Shown here: positions 45,900 through 55,246 of the stretch, one piece after another | Layout: every line of letters starts with the position of its first letter | Numbering within the stretch: the stretch's first letter is position 1 | Source: DATFVA01 sp963815785 | GTDB lineage: Bacteria > Bacteroidota > Ignavibacteria > Ignavibacteriales > Ignavibacteriaceae | DNA length: 64,000 nucleotides | Direction: 5' to 3' | NCBI GenBank assembly: GCA_963815785.1 | Contig: CAWFHZ010000007.1 | Location: 496,001-560,000 of the forward strand | Translations under genes and position numbers: made by a program | The notes under the pieces: model-generated | Databases searched by the model: none | What the model was told of the DNA's origin: nothing | What the model saw: only the letters and a program-made list of their open reading frames with translations

Positions 45900-46891
45900 T
45901 TTTGTTCCTTCACAGGTACTTTTCTGAATCTGCGGGAGATCAATTTCCAATCACCGACAATTCCTCCGGCCATATATAATATCACGAAGATAACTAGCAA
46001 TCCGAATACGAGTGAATGAAATCTTGAAAGCCATTCAGGTGCTAGACCAAAGATTGATGAACGGAAAAGTTCCTGCATAAATACCATGACAACAGCCCCA
46101 ACAGCCGGTCCCCAGATTGTGCCGACACCTCCGATAATACCAACCAGTATTGTAATTATGGAAATATTATGTAATGCAAAAACAACTTCCGGATCTATGA
46201 ACCCCATATAAATCATATAAAATGCTCCTGCCATTCCAGCCCAGAATGTTGAAATAATAGTAGCAATGTTTTTGTATTTCTTTGTATTTATTCCAAGTGC
46301 CTCAGCCGCATCCTGATCTTCGCGTATTGAGAGGAAATAAAATCCTGCTTTGGTTTTCATTACATATTTAACCGAGAAAACCGCTCCAAGAGCCAGTGCA
46401 AGTGCGATGTAATAATACGGATATTTACTTACCCAAGTTGTCATATATAAAATTCCGGTATGACCATTTGTAAGCCATTCCTCTTCACCAAAAATTATTC
46501 TTAGTATTTCTGCGGTAGCCAAAGTACCAAGAGCAAAGTATGGTCCACGAAGTCGAAAAACCACGATTCCTAAAAGGTAACCAAGAATAATTGCAGCAAT
46601 ACCGCCTGTTAATAAACCCCACCATGGAGAAAGTCCAAAATGAAGAAAAGGTATTGCTGCTGCATAAGCACCTATTCCGAAATATGCTGCGTGACCAAAA
46701 GAGACAAGTCCTGTATAACCCGCGAGCAGATTCCAGGAAGTTCCGAGGATCACCCACATCATTATAAATATTAATAATCCCTGGAAGTAAGGGGAGAAAT
46801 TAAATATTACAGGAAGAATCAGTGAGACGGCAATAATTATCCATTCAACCCGGGTAATCTTAAATGTGCGTGCAGAAACCCTTTCTTTCAT
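45896..46891 (-). CDS. livM: Branched-chain amino acid-type ABC transporter permease LivM
   Basis: Inner-membrane permease of the LIV importer, 331 residues with about ten hydrophobic segments. Family features are the N-terminal LLAGYTGLVSFGHAAYFGIG, the middle SIREDQDAAEALGINTKKYK coupling segment, and IGGVGTIWGPAVGA. It starts 7 bases after livH ends, and its stop overlaps the livG ATG. The gene order H-M-G-F is the usual one for these importers. Confidence 0.95.
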   Translation of the reverse strand: MKERVSARTFKITRVEWIIIAVSLILPVIFNFSPYFQGLLIFIMMWVILGTSWNLLAGYTGLVSFGHAAYFGIGAYAAAIPFLHFGLSPWWGLLTGGIAAIILGYLLGIVVFRLRGPYFALGTLATAEILRIIFGEEEWLTNGHTGILYMTTWVSKYPYYYIALALALGAVFSVKYVMKTKAGFYFLSIREDQDAAEALGINTKKYKNIATIISTFWAGMAGAFYMIYMGFIDPEVVFALHNISIITILVGIIGGVGTIWGPAVGAVVMVFMQELFRSSIFGLAPEWLSRFHSLVFGLLVIFVILYMAGGIVGDWKLISRRFRKVPVKEQK

Positions 46892-46898
46892 ACCAAAC

Positions 46899-47774
46899 CT
46901 AAATTTTAGTTAGTTGCTTTATACCACCAGGGAGAAATACCAGTACAAGAAGAAAAATGATAAGCCCAACTGCATCACGGTAGCCCATACTAATGTAAGT
47001 AGCTCCAAAAGTTTCAGCAATTCCAAGTACAAGCCCTCCGGCAATAGCCCCTATTGGTGAACCAAGCCCGCCAAGTATAGTAATTACAAATGCTTTAACA
47101 GTGAAGATAGGACCAACATCGGGGAAAAGATAATATACAGGAAGCAGGAGAGTACCAGCAGCGGCGACCAATCCACTGCCCAACCCGTATGTTAAGATTG
47201 TTATTTTCTTAGCGCTTATACCCATCAATGTTGCAGCCTCTTTATCCTGTGCAGTTGCACGGATCGATCTCCCTAAATCGGTCTTGGTTAATAAAATGAA
47301 AAGTCCGATTGTTAAAAGTATTGCAATTATAAAAGCGATTACCAACGGAACACTTAACGAAATATTTCCCAGATGCCAGGATTCATCTGAGTAACTTGTA
47401 CGAACTGAACGGTAATCACTTGAAAAAATAGAGCGGGCGAGTTCCACCAGAACCATTCCTATTCCTACGGTCATAAGCACCTGGTTTTCAGGAAGAATTG
47501 ATTCTTTTTTTATAAGAGGGTAAAGAAGAAATTTACTTATCCCTTTACCTAAAAAGAATACAGCCGGAATAGTTATAAAAATGGAGAGGTATGGATCCAG
47601 GCCTGCAAACTGCCACATTACCCAGGTAAGATACATTGCAACCATCATTATTTGTCCGTGGGCAAGATTAATTATATTCAGTACACCCATAATCAGTGTC
47701 ATTCCTATTCCAATTATAGCATAAAGTCCACCGATCAAAAGACCATAAATGAGAGATTGCAGTATAAGCTCCAT
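46899..47774 (-). CDS. livH: Branched-chain amino acid-type ABC transporter permease LivH
   Basis: Partner permease of LivM, 291 residues with about eight hydrophobic segments. It shows GLYAIIGIGMTLIMGVLNII with the following NLAHGQIMM, the coupling segment RATAQDKEAATLMGIS, and ILGGLGSPIGAIAGGLVLG. These are the LivH family features. It lies 46 bases after the binding-protein gene. The true substrate of the importer cannot be read from the permeases; the family moves amino acids, urea, short amides and aromatic acids. Confidence 0.95.
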   Translation of the reverse strand: MELILQSLIYGLLIGGLYAIIGIGMTLIMGVLNIINLAHGQIMMVAMYLTWVMWQFAGLDPYLSIFITIPAVFFLGKGISKFLLYPLIKKESILPENQVLMTVGIGMVLVELARSIFSSDYRSVRTSYSDESWHLGNISLSVPLVIAFIIAILLTIGLFILLTKTDLGRSIRATAQDKEAATLMGISAKKITILTYGLGSGLVAAAGTLLLPVYYLFPDVGPIFTVKAFVITILGGLGSPIGAIAGGLVLGIAETFGATYISMGYRDAVGLIIFLLVLVFLPGGIKQLTKI

Positions 47775-47820
47775 TCCTCTACCTTAAAATTTAATTTATC
47801 TTTGATTGTTTAACGTAACT

Positions 47821-49059
47821 TTACTTATTCCACACAACTGACCAATTAATCGGATATTCAAAGTCTGCATTAGCCAGATCTTTAGGCCATACAAGCATTA
47901 GTTTTCCATCTATCCATTGTACCACGTATGTGTCCATCTTATTCTGATGAATTTTTTTATCATAGGATGTGAATTTAACCGGACCGAAGACCGTCTGCAT
48001 ATCAACTTTATCAAGTGCTTTCTTTAAACCTTCTGATGAATAATCGTCAGTAGTCTTAAGAATTTCCGCTACAACCTGTCCTGCTGCGTATGCTTCAGCA
48101 CCATGGTAATCAGGACCATCTCCACCATATTTCTTTATGTAATTATTGTAATACTCTGTTGCACCGGGTATTGGTAAAGATTGATGCCACAATGTAGCCG
48201 AAAGAACACGGTTAGCAGCTTCACCGGCGTTATCTTTGAATGCAGGCATAGTAAAACCTGCACCTGCACCAATAAATAGTTTGGGAGTGAAATTGATTTC
48301 GCGTGCCTGTTTCATAAGTAAAGCAGCATCCATTACATATGAAATCATATATACCATGTCCGGATTTGCTTTCTTCACATTTTGCAGAAGCGGTTTAAAA
48401 TCAACCGTTCCTCCGGAATATGATTTTACATCAATTACATTTATACCAAGCTTTTCACATGTTTTCTTAAATGAAGCGGCACCCTCTGTACCGAATGATG
48501 TATTTTCATGAATGATGTAAACATTTGTTGGTTTAACAACCTGTGTTAGCATGCTTTCCAATCCCGAAGCATACTCAGAGACGGGCGGATTCACACGGTA
48601 GATATAAAATTTATCACCATCATTTGTTGTAAGGTTAAAATTTTCGGGTTCGGTGATTTTATCAACTGAACCTGTACAGACAAGAAATGGAACCCTGTTT
48701 TGCTGTGCAACAGCGCAGGCAGCAAAAGTAACTGAGGAACTATAACCTCCGGTTATTAAAGGAACTTTATTAACGTTAATTAATTTTTCTGCTCCTGATC
48801 TTCCAACGTCCGGTTTTCCTGTATCATCTTCATAAACGAATTCGAGCATCCTTCCTTTAATTCCGCCTTCCGAATTAACTTTCTCTTTTACCATTTCGTA
48901 GGAATTTTTTTCCATCTCTCCAAAATTTGCCTGGGCTCCTGTTAAGGGAAGCAGCACACCAATTTTTATTGGTCCGGTTTCACTTTTTCCGCAGCTGTTT
49001 ATTCCAACAACCAGCAGAAAAAGAACCGTAATACCGGCAATAAGTTTAATTAATTTCAT
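47821..49059 (-). CDS. Periplasmic binding lipoprotein of a LIV-type ABC importer
   Basis: A 412-residue type I periplasmic binding protein. The N terminus is a lipoprotein signal with lipobox GINSC, so it is membrane-anchored. The mature protein starts IKIGVLLPLTGAQANFGEME and has VPLITGGYSSSVTFAACAVAQ, then FGTEGAASFKKTCEKLG and VYMISYVMDAALLMKQAREI, the normal Peripla_BP_6 layout. Ligand-contact residues cannot be assigned, so the compound is unknown. It is placed between the outer-membrane barrel and the permease genes, as in a complete uptake route across both membranes. Confidence 0.93.
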   Translation of the reverse strand: MKLIKLIAGITVLFLLVVGINSCGKSETGPIKIGVLLPLTGAQANFGEMEKNSYEMVKEKVNSEGGIKGRMLEFVYEDDTGKPDVGRSGAEKLINVNKVPLITGGYSSSVTFAACAVAQQNRVPFLVCTGSVDKITEPENFNLTTNDGDKFYIYRVNPPVSEYASGLESMLTQVVKPTNVYIIHENTSFGTEGAASFKKTCEKLGINVIDVKSYSGGTVDFKPLLQNVKKANPDMVYMISYVMDAALLMKQAREINFTPKLFIGAGAGFTMPAFKDNAGEAANRVLSATLWHQSLPIPGATEYYNNYIKKYGGDGPDYHGAEAYAAGQVVAEILKTTDDYSSEGLKKALDKVDMQTVFGPVKFTSYDKKIHQNKMDTYVVQWIDGKLMLVWPKDLANADFEYPINWSVVWNK

Positions 49060-49103
49060 TTCTCTACCTCTAATTGATTAGAAACTTTTGTTTAATTCAT
49101 TGA

Positions 49104-50198
49104 TCATTTGAAAGCCATTGAGAAAAGTAATTCGATTTTATATCTTGTGAAGTCTTTTGCATTGTCAACTTTTTCTGTAATTCTTCTTACTCTTGGAGTC
49201 ATTGTTAAACTGCCATGATCTGAGCTATATACCGGAATATTATAGAGTAGCCATAAGTATGTGTAATTATGATCCACATCCGCGGTTGCTCCTTTGTCTG
49301 TTCTTTTAGCTATATCGAACCAGCCCTCAATGGATCCGAATCCGGGATCAATTCCTGCTTTAATTCTGAAGAGTTGTGCATCATATTTAGGAGTACCATC
49401 AACCTTTTGATTTGAAAGTGCAGCATCGAACCCAAGAGTAATACCCGAGAATTTTGGTGATGATAGATTAATGCCGTATGAAACAGGGGCAGGTACAGAA
49501 TCAGATGCAATACTGATTATTCCTATTGGTTGAATCCCGAAATCTGCAACTTTAAAATCATAGTCTAATCCAAATGTATAAGAATCTTTTTTGTTCATCA
49601 GATCTTTGCCATTTATATCTTCGGCATAACTACCATTATAATCATTGCTTACAAAAAGATTGATCTTTCCCGGTCCTGCGGCAACATACCCAGAAGCTCC
49701 TACAAGAGTGTTCAACCGGTAAAGAGTAAAAGGAATATCAACTAATACATAAGGCATGTAATGAACATCAAGTATTGGGTTAGCAAGACCGCTAATAGGA
49801 TAAATACCGGCTTCAACACCCCAATTTTCTCTATTTACACCGAAATAGAGCTGTGTAAAATTAACAGTAGGACGCGCTAAAACATCATTGGATCCTGGAA
49901 TGATAGGTGAATTGGTGAAGTTATCCAGTCCGCTCTGAGCAGTATAGATGTAACCCGCATAATTATAATGTTCAAGTCTCATTTTACCAAAAAACCCATC
50001 ACCTAAGGTGGCGCTTACATTAAGACCTGCCCTTAACATATAGTAAAGGTCGTCGGTATAACCTCCATATTTTCCATTGTCTTTTATATCATCTCTAGCG
50101 CGCACCTGTAAATCACCTGAAAATGTAATCTGAGCGAAAGTACTACCTGTTAACCCAAGCAATAAAACAGCAGATAGTAAAACAAATAATTTTTTCAT
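49104..50198 (-). CDS. Outer-membrane beta-barrel (porin-like) protein
   Basis: A 364-residue protein with a signal peptide (KKLFVLLSAVLLLGLTGSTFAQ). The mature part starts ITFSGDLQVRARDDI and is built of alternating polar and aromatic strands such as FFGKMRLEHYNYAG and VNFTQLYFGVNRENWGVEAG. It ends RYKIELLFSMAFK, an outer-membrane insertion signature with a C-terminal aromatic. It is a porin-like barrel of unknown specificity. It begins the transport part of the block, 44 bases before the binding-protein gene and behind the candidate sigma-54 promoter. It may admit the compound that the Liv system imports. Confidence 0.85.
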   Translation of the reverse strand: MKKLFVLLSAVLLLGLTGSTFAQITFSGDLQVRARDDIKDNGKYGGYTDDLYYMLRAGLNVSATLGDGFFGKMRLEHYNYAGYIYTAQSGLDNFTNSPIIPGSNDVLARPTVNFTQLYFGVNRENWGVEAGIYPISGLANPILDVHYMPYVLVDIPFTLYRLNTLVGASGYVAAGPGKINLFVSNDYNGSYAEDINGKDLMNKKDSYTFGLDYDFKVADFGIQPIGIISIASDSVPAPVSYGINLSSPKFSGITLGFDAALSNQKVDGTPKYDAQLFRIKAGIDPGFGSIEGWFDIAKRTDKGATADVDHNYTYLWLLYNIPVYSSDHGSLTMTPRVRRITEKVDNAKDFTRYKIELLFSMAFK

Positions 50199-50253
50199 AT
50201 TTCCTCCTAAAAATTAATATACTTTTCGAATCACTATTCGAATAATGCGGAGG

Positions 50254-50270
50254 TTCAAATGAAATGCCAC
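50254..50270 (-). promoter_or_regulatory. Sigma-54-like promoter of the porin-liv operon
   Basis: On the minus strand GTGGCATTTCATTTGAA matches the sigma-54 form TGGCAC-N5-TTGCW, with intact GG at -24 but GA in place of GC at -12. It lies 55-72 bases ahead of the porin ATG at 50198, directly after an NtrC-type activator gene. The mismatch at -12 lowers confidence. Confidence 0.5.
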
Positions 50271-50299
50271 CGGAAAATTAATAAAGAAATTTGTTTTGG

Positions 50300-50338
50300 A
50301 GAGTTTTAAAGTATTAATAAATATTTTAAAAGAACTCT
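50300..50338. promoter_or_regulatory. AT-rich dyad upstream of the sigma-54-like promoter (candidate activator site)
   Basis: AGAGTT (50300-50305) and AACTCT (50333-50338) are inverted repeats around an AT-rich, nearly symmetric centre. The centre is about 75-80 bases upstream of the predicted transcription start, a usual distance for enhancer binding by NtrC-type regulators. The site is placed between the regulator stop and the porin promoter. Confidence 0.4.
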
Positions 50339-50362
50339 GGTGAATCTTCGCCGATTTTCCGG

Positions 50363-51757
50363 CTAAAATTCACCATCACCAAGATTATATTTTTCAAGTT
50401 TGTAACGAAGCGTCTCCCTGGGAATTTTTAAAATTCGTGCAGTTTGAGATGTATTTTTACCACTTTGCTCGTATGCTTTTTTAATGAGGTTGATTTCTGT
50501 TTCTCTAAGAATCTCTTCGAACGATAAATTATTAAAATCACTTTGTGTAGCTACATTTATCAATTTATTTTCGGGGGTATTAATTAGCTCAGTCGGCAAA
50601 TGATGAGCTTCAACAATCTGTTTTTTTTGAAGAATACAGATTCTCTCAACGATATTCTTTAGTTCACGTATATTCCCGGGCCACTCATAATTTAATAATC
50701 TATTCTTGGTTTCATCGGAAAAGCCGGTTATTTTTTTGTTGAATTTTTTCCTGAAGTTCTCAAGAAAATAATTAGCCAGTAAAATAATATCTTCGCCTCT
50801 TTCCTTTAATGCAGGAAGCTCTATTCTGAGAACGTTCAATCTGTAATAAAGGTCTTCTCTGAAATTTTTATTTGAAATTGCCTCCTTAAGATTTTTATTA
50901 GTTGCTGCTATTATCCGCACATCAGAAGTGATTTCTTTAGTTGAACCAAGACGCATAAATTTTTTATTCTCGATAACCCTAAGCAGCTTTGCCTGGAGCA
51001 ATGTGCTCATTTCCCCGATCTCATCTAAAAATAAACTTCCGCCATCAGCTTTTTCAAGAAGACCTGCTTTGCTGGATTTCGCATCAGTGAAAGCTCCTTT
51101 CTCATAACCGAAGAGCTCGCTTTCAAGGAGGTTTTCGGGAATGGAGGCACAGTTTATTTCTACAAATTCTTTGTCCCTGCGATCACTTAAATTGTGCAAA
51201 GCTGAAGCAACTAATTCTTTTCCTGTTCCACTTTGTCCGGTAATTAAAACAGTTGCAGAATCATGTTTTGAATATTCAATTATCTGGTTTTTGATATTAT
51301 TAATTACTGATGAATTGCCAATCATGCTTTCAATGCTTTTACCTGCAAATGATTGTTCTTTTAATTCTGAAACAGTCTTTTTTAACGATTGAGTTTCGAG
51401 TGCAAGTCGGGTTATTAGTTTAATTGCATCGGCTTTAAATGGTTTTTTAATATAATCGTATGCACCTAATTTAATTGCTTCTACGGCTGATTCAACAGAG
51501 GCAAATCCTGTCATAATTATTGTAAGAATTTCCGGCTGAACAATTTTTATTTGATTCAGTACATCAAGTCCGCTCATATCAGGCAGGTTGAGATCAAGCA
51601 AAACCAGGTCTACCTCTTCATCCTTAATAGTTTTTAAAGCAGCACTTCCAGAATCATTCAGGATTATCTTATATTTTTCTTCCGACAATATCTGCTGCAG
51701 ACTAAGGCGTATAAATTCTTCATCATCAACTATTAAAATTCTCTTTGCTTTTAGCAT
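50363..51757 (-). CDS. NtrC-family sigma-54-dependent response regulator
   Basis: A 464-residue regulator. The receiver domain (1-120) has acidic residues at D11/D12 and phosphoacceptor D55 (LVLLDLNLPD). The AAA+ domain (about 145-375) has Walker A GQSGTGKE at 174-181 and Walker B SLFLDEIGEM at 241-250. The sigma-54 contact loop reads GAFTDA at 221-226, where most members have GAFTGA. A Fis-type helix-turn-helix closes the protein (SQTARILKIPRETLRYKLEKY). It starts directly after the kinase stop (TAAATG), so the two form a co-translated two-component pair. Probable target: the porin-liv genes downstream. Confidence 0.95.
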   Translation of the reverse strand: MLKAKRILIVDDEEFIRLSLQQILSEEKYKIILNDSGSAALKTIKDEEVDLVLLDLNLPDMSGLDVLNQIKIVQPEILTIIMTGFASVESAVEAIKLGAYDYIKKPFKADAIKLITRLALETQSLKKTVSELKEQSFAGKSIESMIGNSSVINNIKNQIIEYSKHDSATVLITGQSGTGKELVASALHNLSDRRDKEFVEINCASIPENLLESELFGYEKGAFTDAKSSKAGLLEKADGGSLFLDEIGEMSTLLQAKLLRVIENKKFMRLGSTKEITSDVRIIAATNKNLKEAISNKNFREDLYYRLNVLRIELPALKERGEDIILLANYFLENFRKKFNKKITGFSDETKNRLLNYEWPGNIRELKNIVERICILQKKQIVEAHHLPTELINTPENKLINVATQSDFNNLSFEEILRETEINLIKKAYEQSGKNTSQTARILKIPRETLRYKLEKYNLGDGEF

Positions 51758-54700
51758 TTAACTCTCCTCAACCAAAAGTTCATTTTTTAGTACCTGTGTA
51801 ACCGGAAGATAGATTGAAAAAACAGCTCCTCCAAATTTTGAATTTGATACTTTTATCTTTCCTTTGTGTTCTGATATTATATTTTGAGTAATTGACAATC
51901 CAAGCCCGGTTCCTCCTTTTTTGTTCGTGTAAAACGGATCAAATATCTTATCCATTATTGAAACAGGTATACCCGGTCCGTTATCTGAAATCCGTATTAA
52001 TATCCATCCCGCTTTAAAATTTTCATTTTCAGGAGAAATTAAAAATTCCTCTCTCTTATTTCTAAAGTGAGTTGTTTTTATAATGAGTTCACCACCAGCG
52101 GGCATTGCATGGATTGCGTTAAGCAGAATATTCAACAAAGCCTGTCTTATCTTTTCCGGATCTATAAATATTTCGGGAATATCAGGAGATAATTCAGTCC
52201 TGATAATTATTTTCGAATTTCTGCATTGTTTGTCAATGAATTGAAGTGTTGATTCAATGAGGAAATTAATATTTTTAGAAGTTGATTTTTGCCTTGCAGG
52301 AGAAGCATAATCCAGCAGCTCATTAACGAAAGATTCGAGTCGTTCAACCTCGGAAAGTGCCATTTCAATATATTTTGTTACAGCAGGTTGATGATTTAAT
52401 TTGTCGTGTATATCATCCAGAAAAAGGCTTAAACCCGTCAATGGATTTCTTATTTCATGCGCGATACCAGCAGCGAATTTTCCAAGGGAAGCAAGGCGAT
52501 CCATTTTTTGTATCTGGTCATCCAGTAATTTTTTGTTTGTAGTATCCTGAATAATAACTATTATTCCCGAAGTTTCCACCTCTACTTTATGCATAAGTGA
52601 AGCTGTTATACTAATGAACCTGGTTTTATCATTAGCTGTAAACTGCTGATTATAACTACGGTATACACCATTTCTGTTTAAACTTTTATTTATTTCTTCT
52701 ACCATAGAATTATCATAAGAAAACATTTCCCAAAAATTCTGTCCTGTGATTTCCCGTTCATCTGTTTTCAGAATATTCTCTCCGGCAGGGTTTATACTGC
52801 TTATTAAACCATTGTTGTCAATAGTTACAACTCCATCCGGCATAAACTTTAAAATATCCTCATTAAAATTTTTCTGCACAATAATTTCCTGTACCAGCCG
52901 CGTGCTTTCTATTACACGGGATGCCTGGTTTGCAAGAATCTGAAGCGAATTTACATCAAGTTCCGAAATATTTACTTTTGTTCTTAGTTTATCAGCACCA
53001 AGAATTCCTATTATTTTTTCCCTTACTCTGAGCGGTACAAAAACAAATGATTTACTCTTTGATATTTTCCTTATTTTTTTATCAAGTTCCGTTGCTTCAG
53101 GGTAATGATTTATATTATCAACAAAAATAATGTTCCCTGTTTTTACTACCCTTGTTTCAATGCAATCATAATGATTGATATTGTATTTTGAACTCCTTGC
53201 TCTTTCTTCTTCTTCAGCGGTGAATCCATAAACTTCTTTGCAAACAAGGTTTGTATCTCTTTCGTCCAATAGATAGAGGATAGCCCGATCAAATCCTACA
53301 CTTTCAACGCTATTATGCAGAATGTATTTCAGTAAACGACCCAGGTCGAAGGTTGAACCCAATAAATTGCTAATTCGCAAGATACTTTGAAATATTTTTA
53401 GCTGATATTCTAAGTCGCTGGCATAGTTTTCAATTTCATTTTTTGATTCTTTTAACTCATTAAAAGAATTTATTAATTCCTGGTTTTTACTTTTTAACTC
53501 TTCCGCCATATAATTGAATGAATTTGAAAGAAAGCCGATTTCATCATTTCTTATTACCTCTACAGGTCTGTTTAATTTTCCCTCGGCTAGTTTTTTGGCT
53601 CCCTCTGTAATTGCAAGTAGCGGCTTCGTAAAATGACGGGAAATAAACCAGGATAAAATGGCTGCTATCATAAAAGTTATAAAGATAAACCAGATTATAT
53701 TATTTTTAAAAAGATATACGGTTTCATTCATATCCCCGGCTATTTCGTTTGCGGCAGTATGAAATCTTTCAATGTTTGATCCAATAGTTATTGCCCCGAA
53801 TATTCCAAATTTGGAATAATTACCGGTTGAATAAAAAATTGGTGCGTAAACCATTATTTTTTTTACTCCGCCGACATTTGTTACGGAAACAGATCCGGAA
53901 TGTTTCTTTCTTACTTCTGATGCTACGTAGGGATATGCTTTATGCACAAAACCTACTGAATCGAGGTTAAAAGGAATTCTGCCATTATTAATATCATTCT
54001 GAGTGGAATGGACTGTATAAGCTGGAACTTCTTTACCATTTTTATCCACACCGGGAATATCCCATAATTTAGGATGAGTAATTATCCAGCCGCGATCATC
54101 AAACATAAATGCGTAATCACCTGAGCTGTATACAGGAAAAACAGTAAAAGTTTTTTTATTTGGAAGGATATGCTGGGTAAATTCCATCAGGTGTTGATGA
54201 TCAAGCGCGATCATTAGAATGCCCGAGAAGATATTCCCTTTGTAAATTGGAGTAGCAAATCGTATTACCCCATCATATTTCTTTCCTTCAACTGATTCTT
54301 CAGGTGAACTTGCATTACCTAATTGCTCTTTCTTGTCTACATAAAATCCGTGCAGGTGAGAAACATATATTTCACCATTTGATAATTTCGCTGTTTCACT
54401 GAAATATTTTTCTGTAAGGTAGGTGGTATTCCTCGGATCCTTTATATTTTTTAATCCGGCACTTGTAACAATTTTTCCATTTTTAATTTTTATTTTTTCC
54501 TGTCCTGTAAAATCAATAAATGAAATTTCTTTATAGAGTGGAATCAGGATATGTGCTTCAACAGGATTTTTATTCGTTCCTCTTCTAACCCATATTTCTG
54601 ACTGATGCTGTTTGCTGAACTGTAAAAATTCATTTTCTGAGATACCCGACTCCTTTAGTAAACGTAAATCATTTTCACATTGCCTCAGAAATTTTTGAAC

Positions 54701-54970
54701 AGCTTCAGCTGTGAGTACTGCCTGAATTTCCATTGTTTCCTGCGTCTTCTGGTCAATATCAAGCTTAGTATGTTTTACGATATCATTTCTAACAGAACTA
54801 ATACTGATCATAGTGTAAATTGCAAACGCAAGAAGTGGAATAATTGAAATCACCAGAAATGAAAAAAGAAACTTTTTAAATATTCCTAAGTTCGACTGGT
54901 TTAGATAATTCCAAAAGTTTTTCTGTGAGGATGAATTTCGAGAATTGATATTAGAAGAATCGTTGTTCAT
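51758..54970 (-). CDS. Sensor histidine kinase with Cache, HAMP, GAF, PAS and HisKA domains
   Basis: A 1070-residue membrane kinase. A helix at about 30-52 and one near 425-445 enclose a large periplasmic Cache-like sensor that should see a small molecule directly. HAMP (about 440-490) and a coiled coil follow. A GAF domain (about 535-700, VESVGFDRAILYLLDERD) and a PAS domain (about 710-815) come next. The HisKA phosphoacceptor is H838 in GIAHEIRNPLTG. The ATPase has the N box LLNILLNAIHAM and the G boxes ISDNGPGIP and GGTGLGLSITQNI. With its adjacent NtrC-type regulator it probably controls the following uptake genes. GAF and PAS may add an internal signal. Confidence 0.94.
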   Translation of the reverse strand: MNNDSSNINSRNSSSQKNFWNYLNQSNLGIFKKFLFSFLVISIIPLLAFAIYTMISISSVRNDIVKHTKLDIDQKTQETMEIQAVLTAEAVQKFLRQCENDLRLLKESGISENEFLQFSKQHQSEIWVRRGTNKNPVEAHILIPLYKEISFIDFTGQEKIKIKNGKIVTSAGLKNIKDPRNTTYLTEKYFSETAKLSNGEIYVSHLHGFYVDKKEQLGNASSPEESVEGKKYDGVIRFATPIYKGNIFSGILMIALDHQHLMEFTQHILPNKKTFTVFPVYSSGDYAFMFDDRGWIITHPKLWDIPGVDKNGKEVPAYTVHSTQNDINNGRIPFNLDSVGFVHKAYPYVASEVRKKHSGSVSVTNVGGVKKIMVYAPIFYSTGNYSKFGIFGAITIGSNIERFHTAANEIAGDMNETVYLFKNNIIWFIFITFMIAAILSWFISRHFTKPLLAITEGAKKLAEGKLNRPVEVIRNDEIGFLSNSFNYMAEELKSKNQELINSFNELKESKNEIENYASDLEYQLKIFQSILRISNLLGSTFDLGRLLKYILHNSVESVGFDRAILYLLDERDTNLVCKEVYGFTAEEEERARSSKYNINHYDCIETRVVKTGNIIFVDNINHYPEATELDKKIRKISKSKSFVFVPLRVREKIIGILGADKLRTKVNISELDVNSLQILANQASRVIESTRLVQEIIVQKNFNEDILKFMPDGVVTIDNNGLISSINPAGENILKTDEREITGQNFWEMFSYDNSMVEEINKSLNRNGVYRSYNQQFTANDKTRFISITASLMHKVEVETSGIIVIIQDTTNKKLLDDQIQKMDRLASLGKFAAGIAHEIRNPLTGLSLFLDDIHDKLNHQPAVTKYIEMALSEVERLESFVNELLDYASPARQKSTSKNINFLIESTLQFIDKQCRNSKIIIRTELSPDIPEIFIDPEKIRQALLNILLNAIHAMPAGGELIIKTTHFRNKREEFLISPENENFKAGWILIRISDNGPGIPVSIMDKIFDPFYTNKKGGTGLGLSITQNIISEHKGKIKVSNSKFGGAVFSIYLPVTQVLKNELLVEES

Positions 54971-55246
54971 TAATCTTCTTTAATATTTGGAAGCAAAGGA
55001 AGAAAGAATAAAATTGAATTATTTTAAAAAATCAACAAAAATGCCAGAAGTTATTTAACTATTTTATTGATCAATTTCATAACACACTTATTATTTATGA
55101 GAATCATTTTTAAAAAATTCTCAAAGTCAATGGAATGATTCAGAAAATTCTAATCGTTTGCTGAATATCAACCATAACCTATTTCAATTTTAATTCCGAC
55201 TATGATTTAGTATGTTTCGAACGATTATGTCTAAAGTTCTAAATTA
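54971..55246. other. Divergent intergenic region between the kinase and tetR genes
   Basis: This 276-base AT-rich gap must hold the promoters of the kinase-regulator operon and of the tetR-efflux operon. A TTCGAA hexamer lies about 30 bases ahead of the tetR ATG (in TATGTTTCGAACGATT) and GAAC/GTTC half-sites flank it, which could be part of a TetR operator. I see no hairpin or gene in it. Confidence 0.35.
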
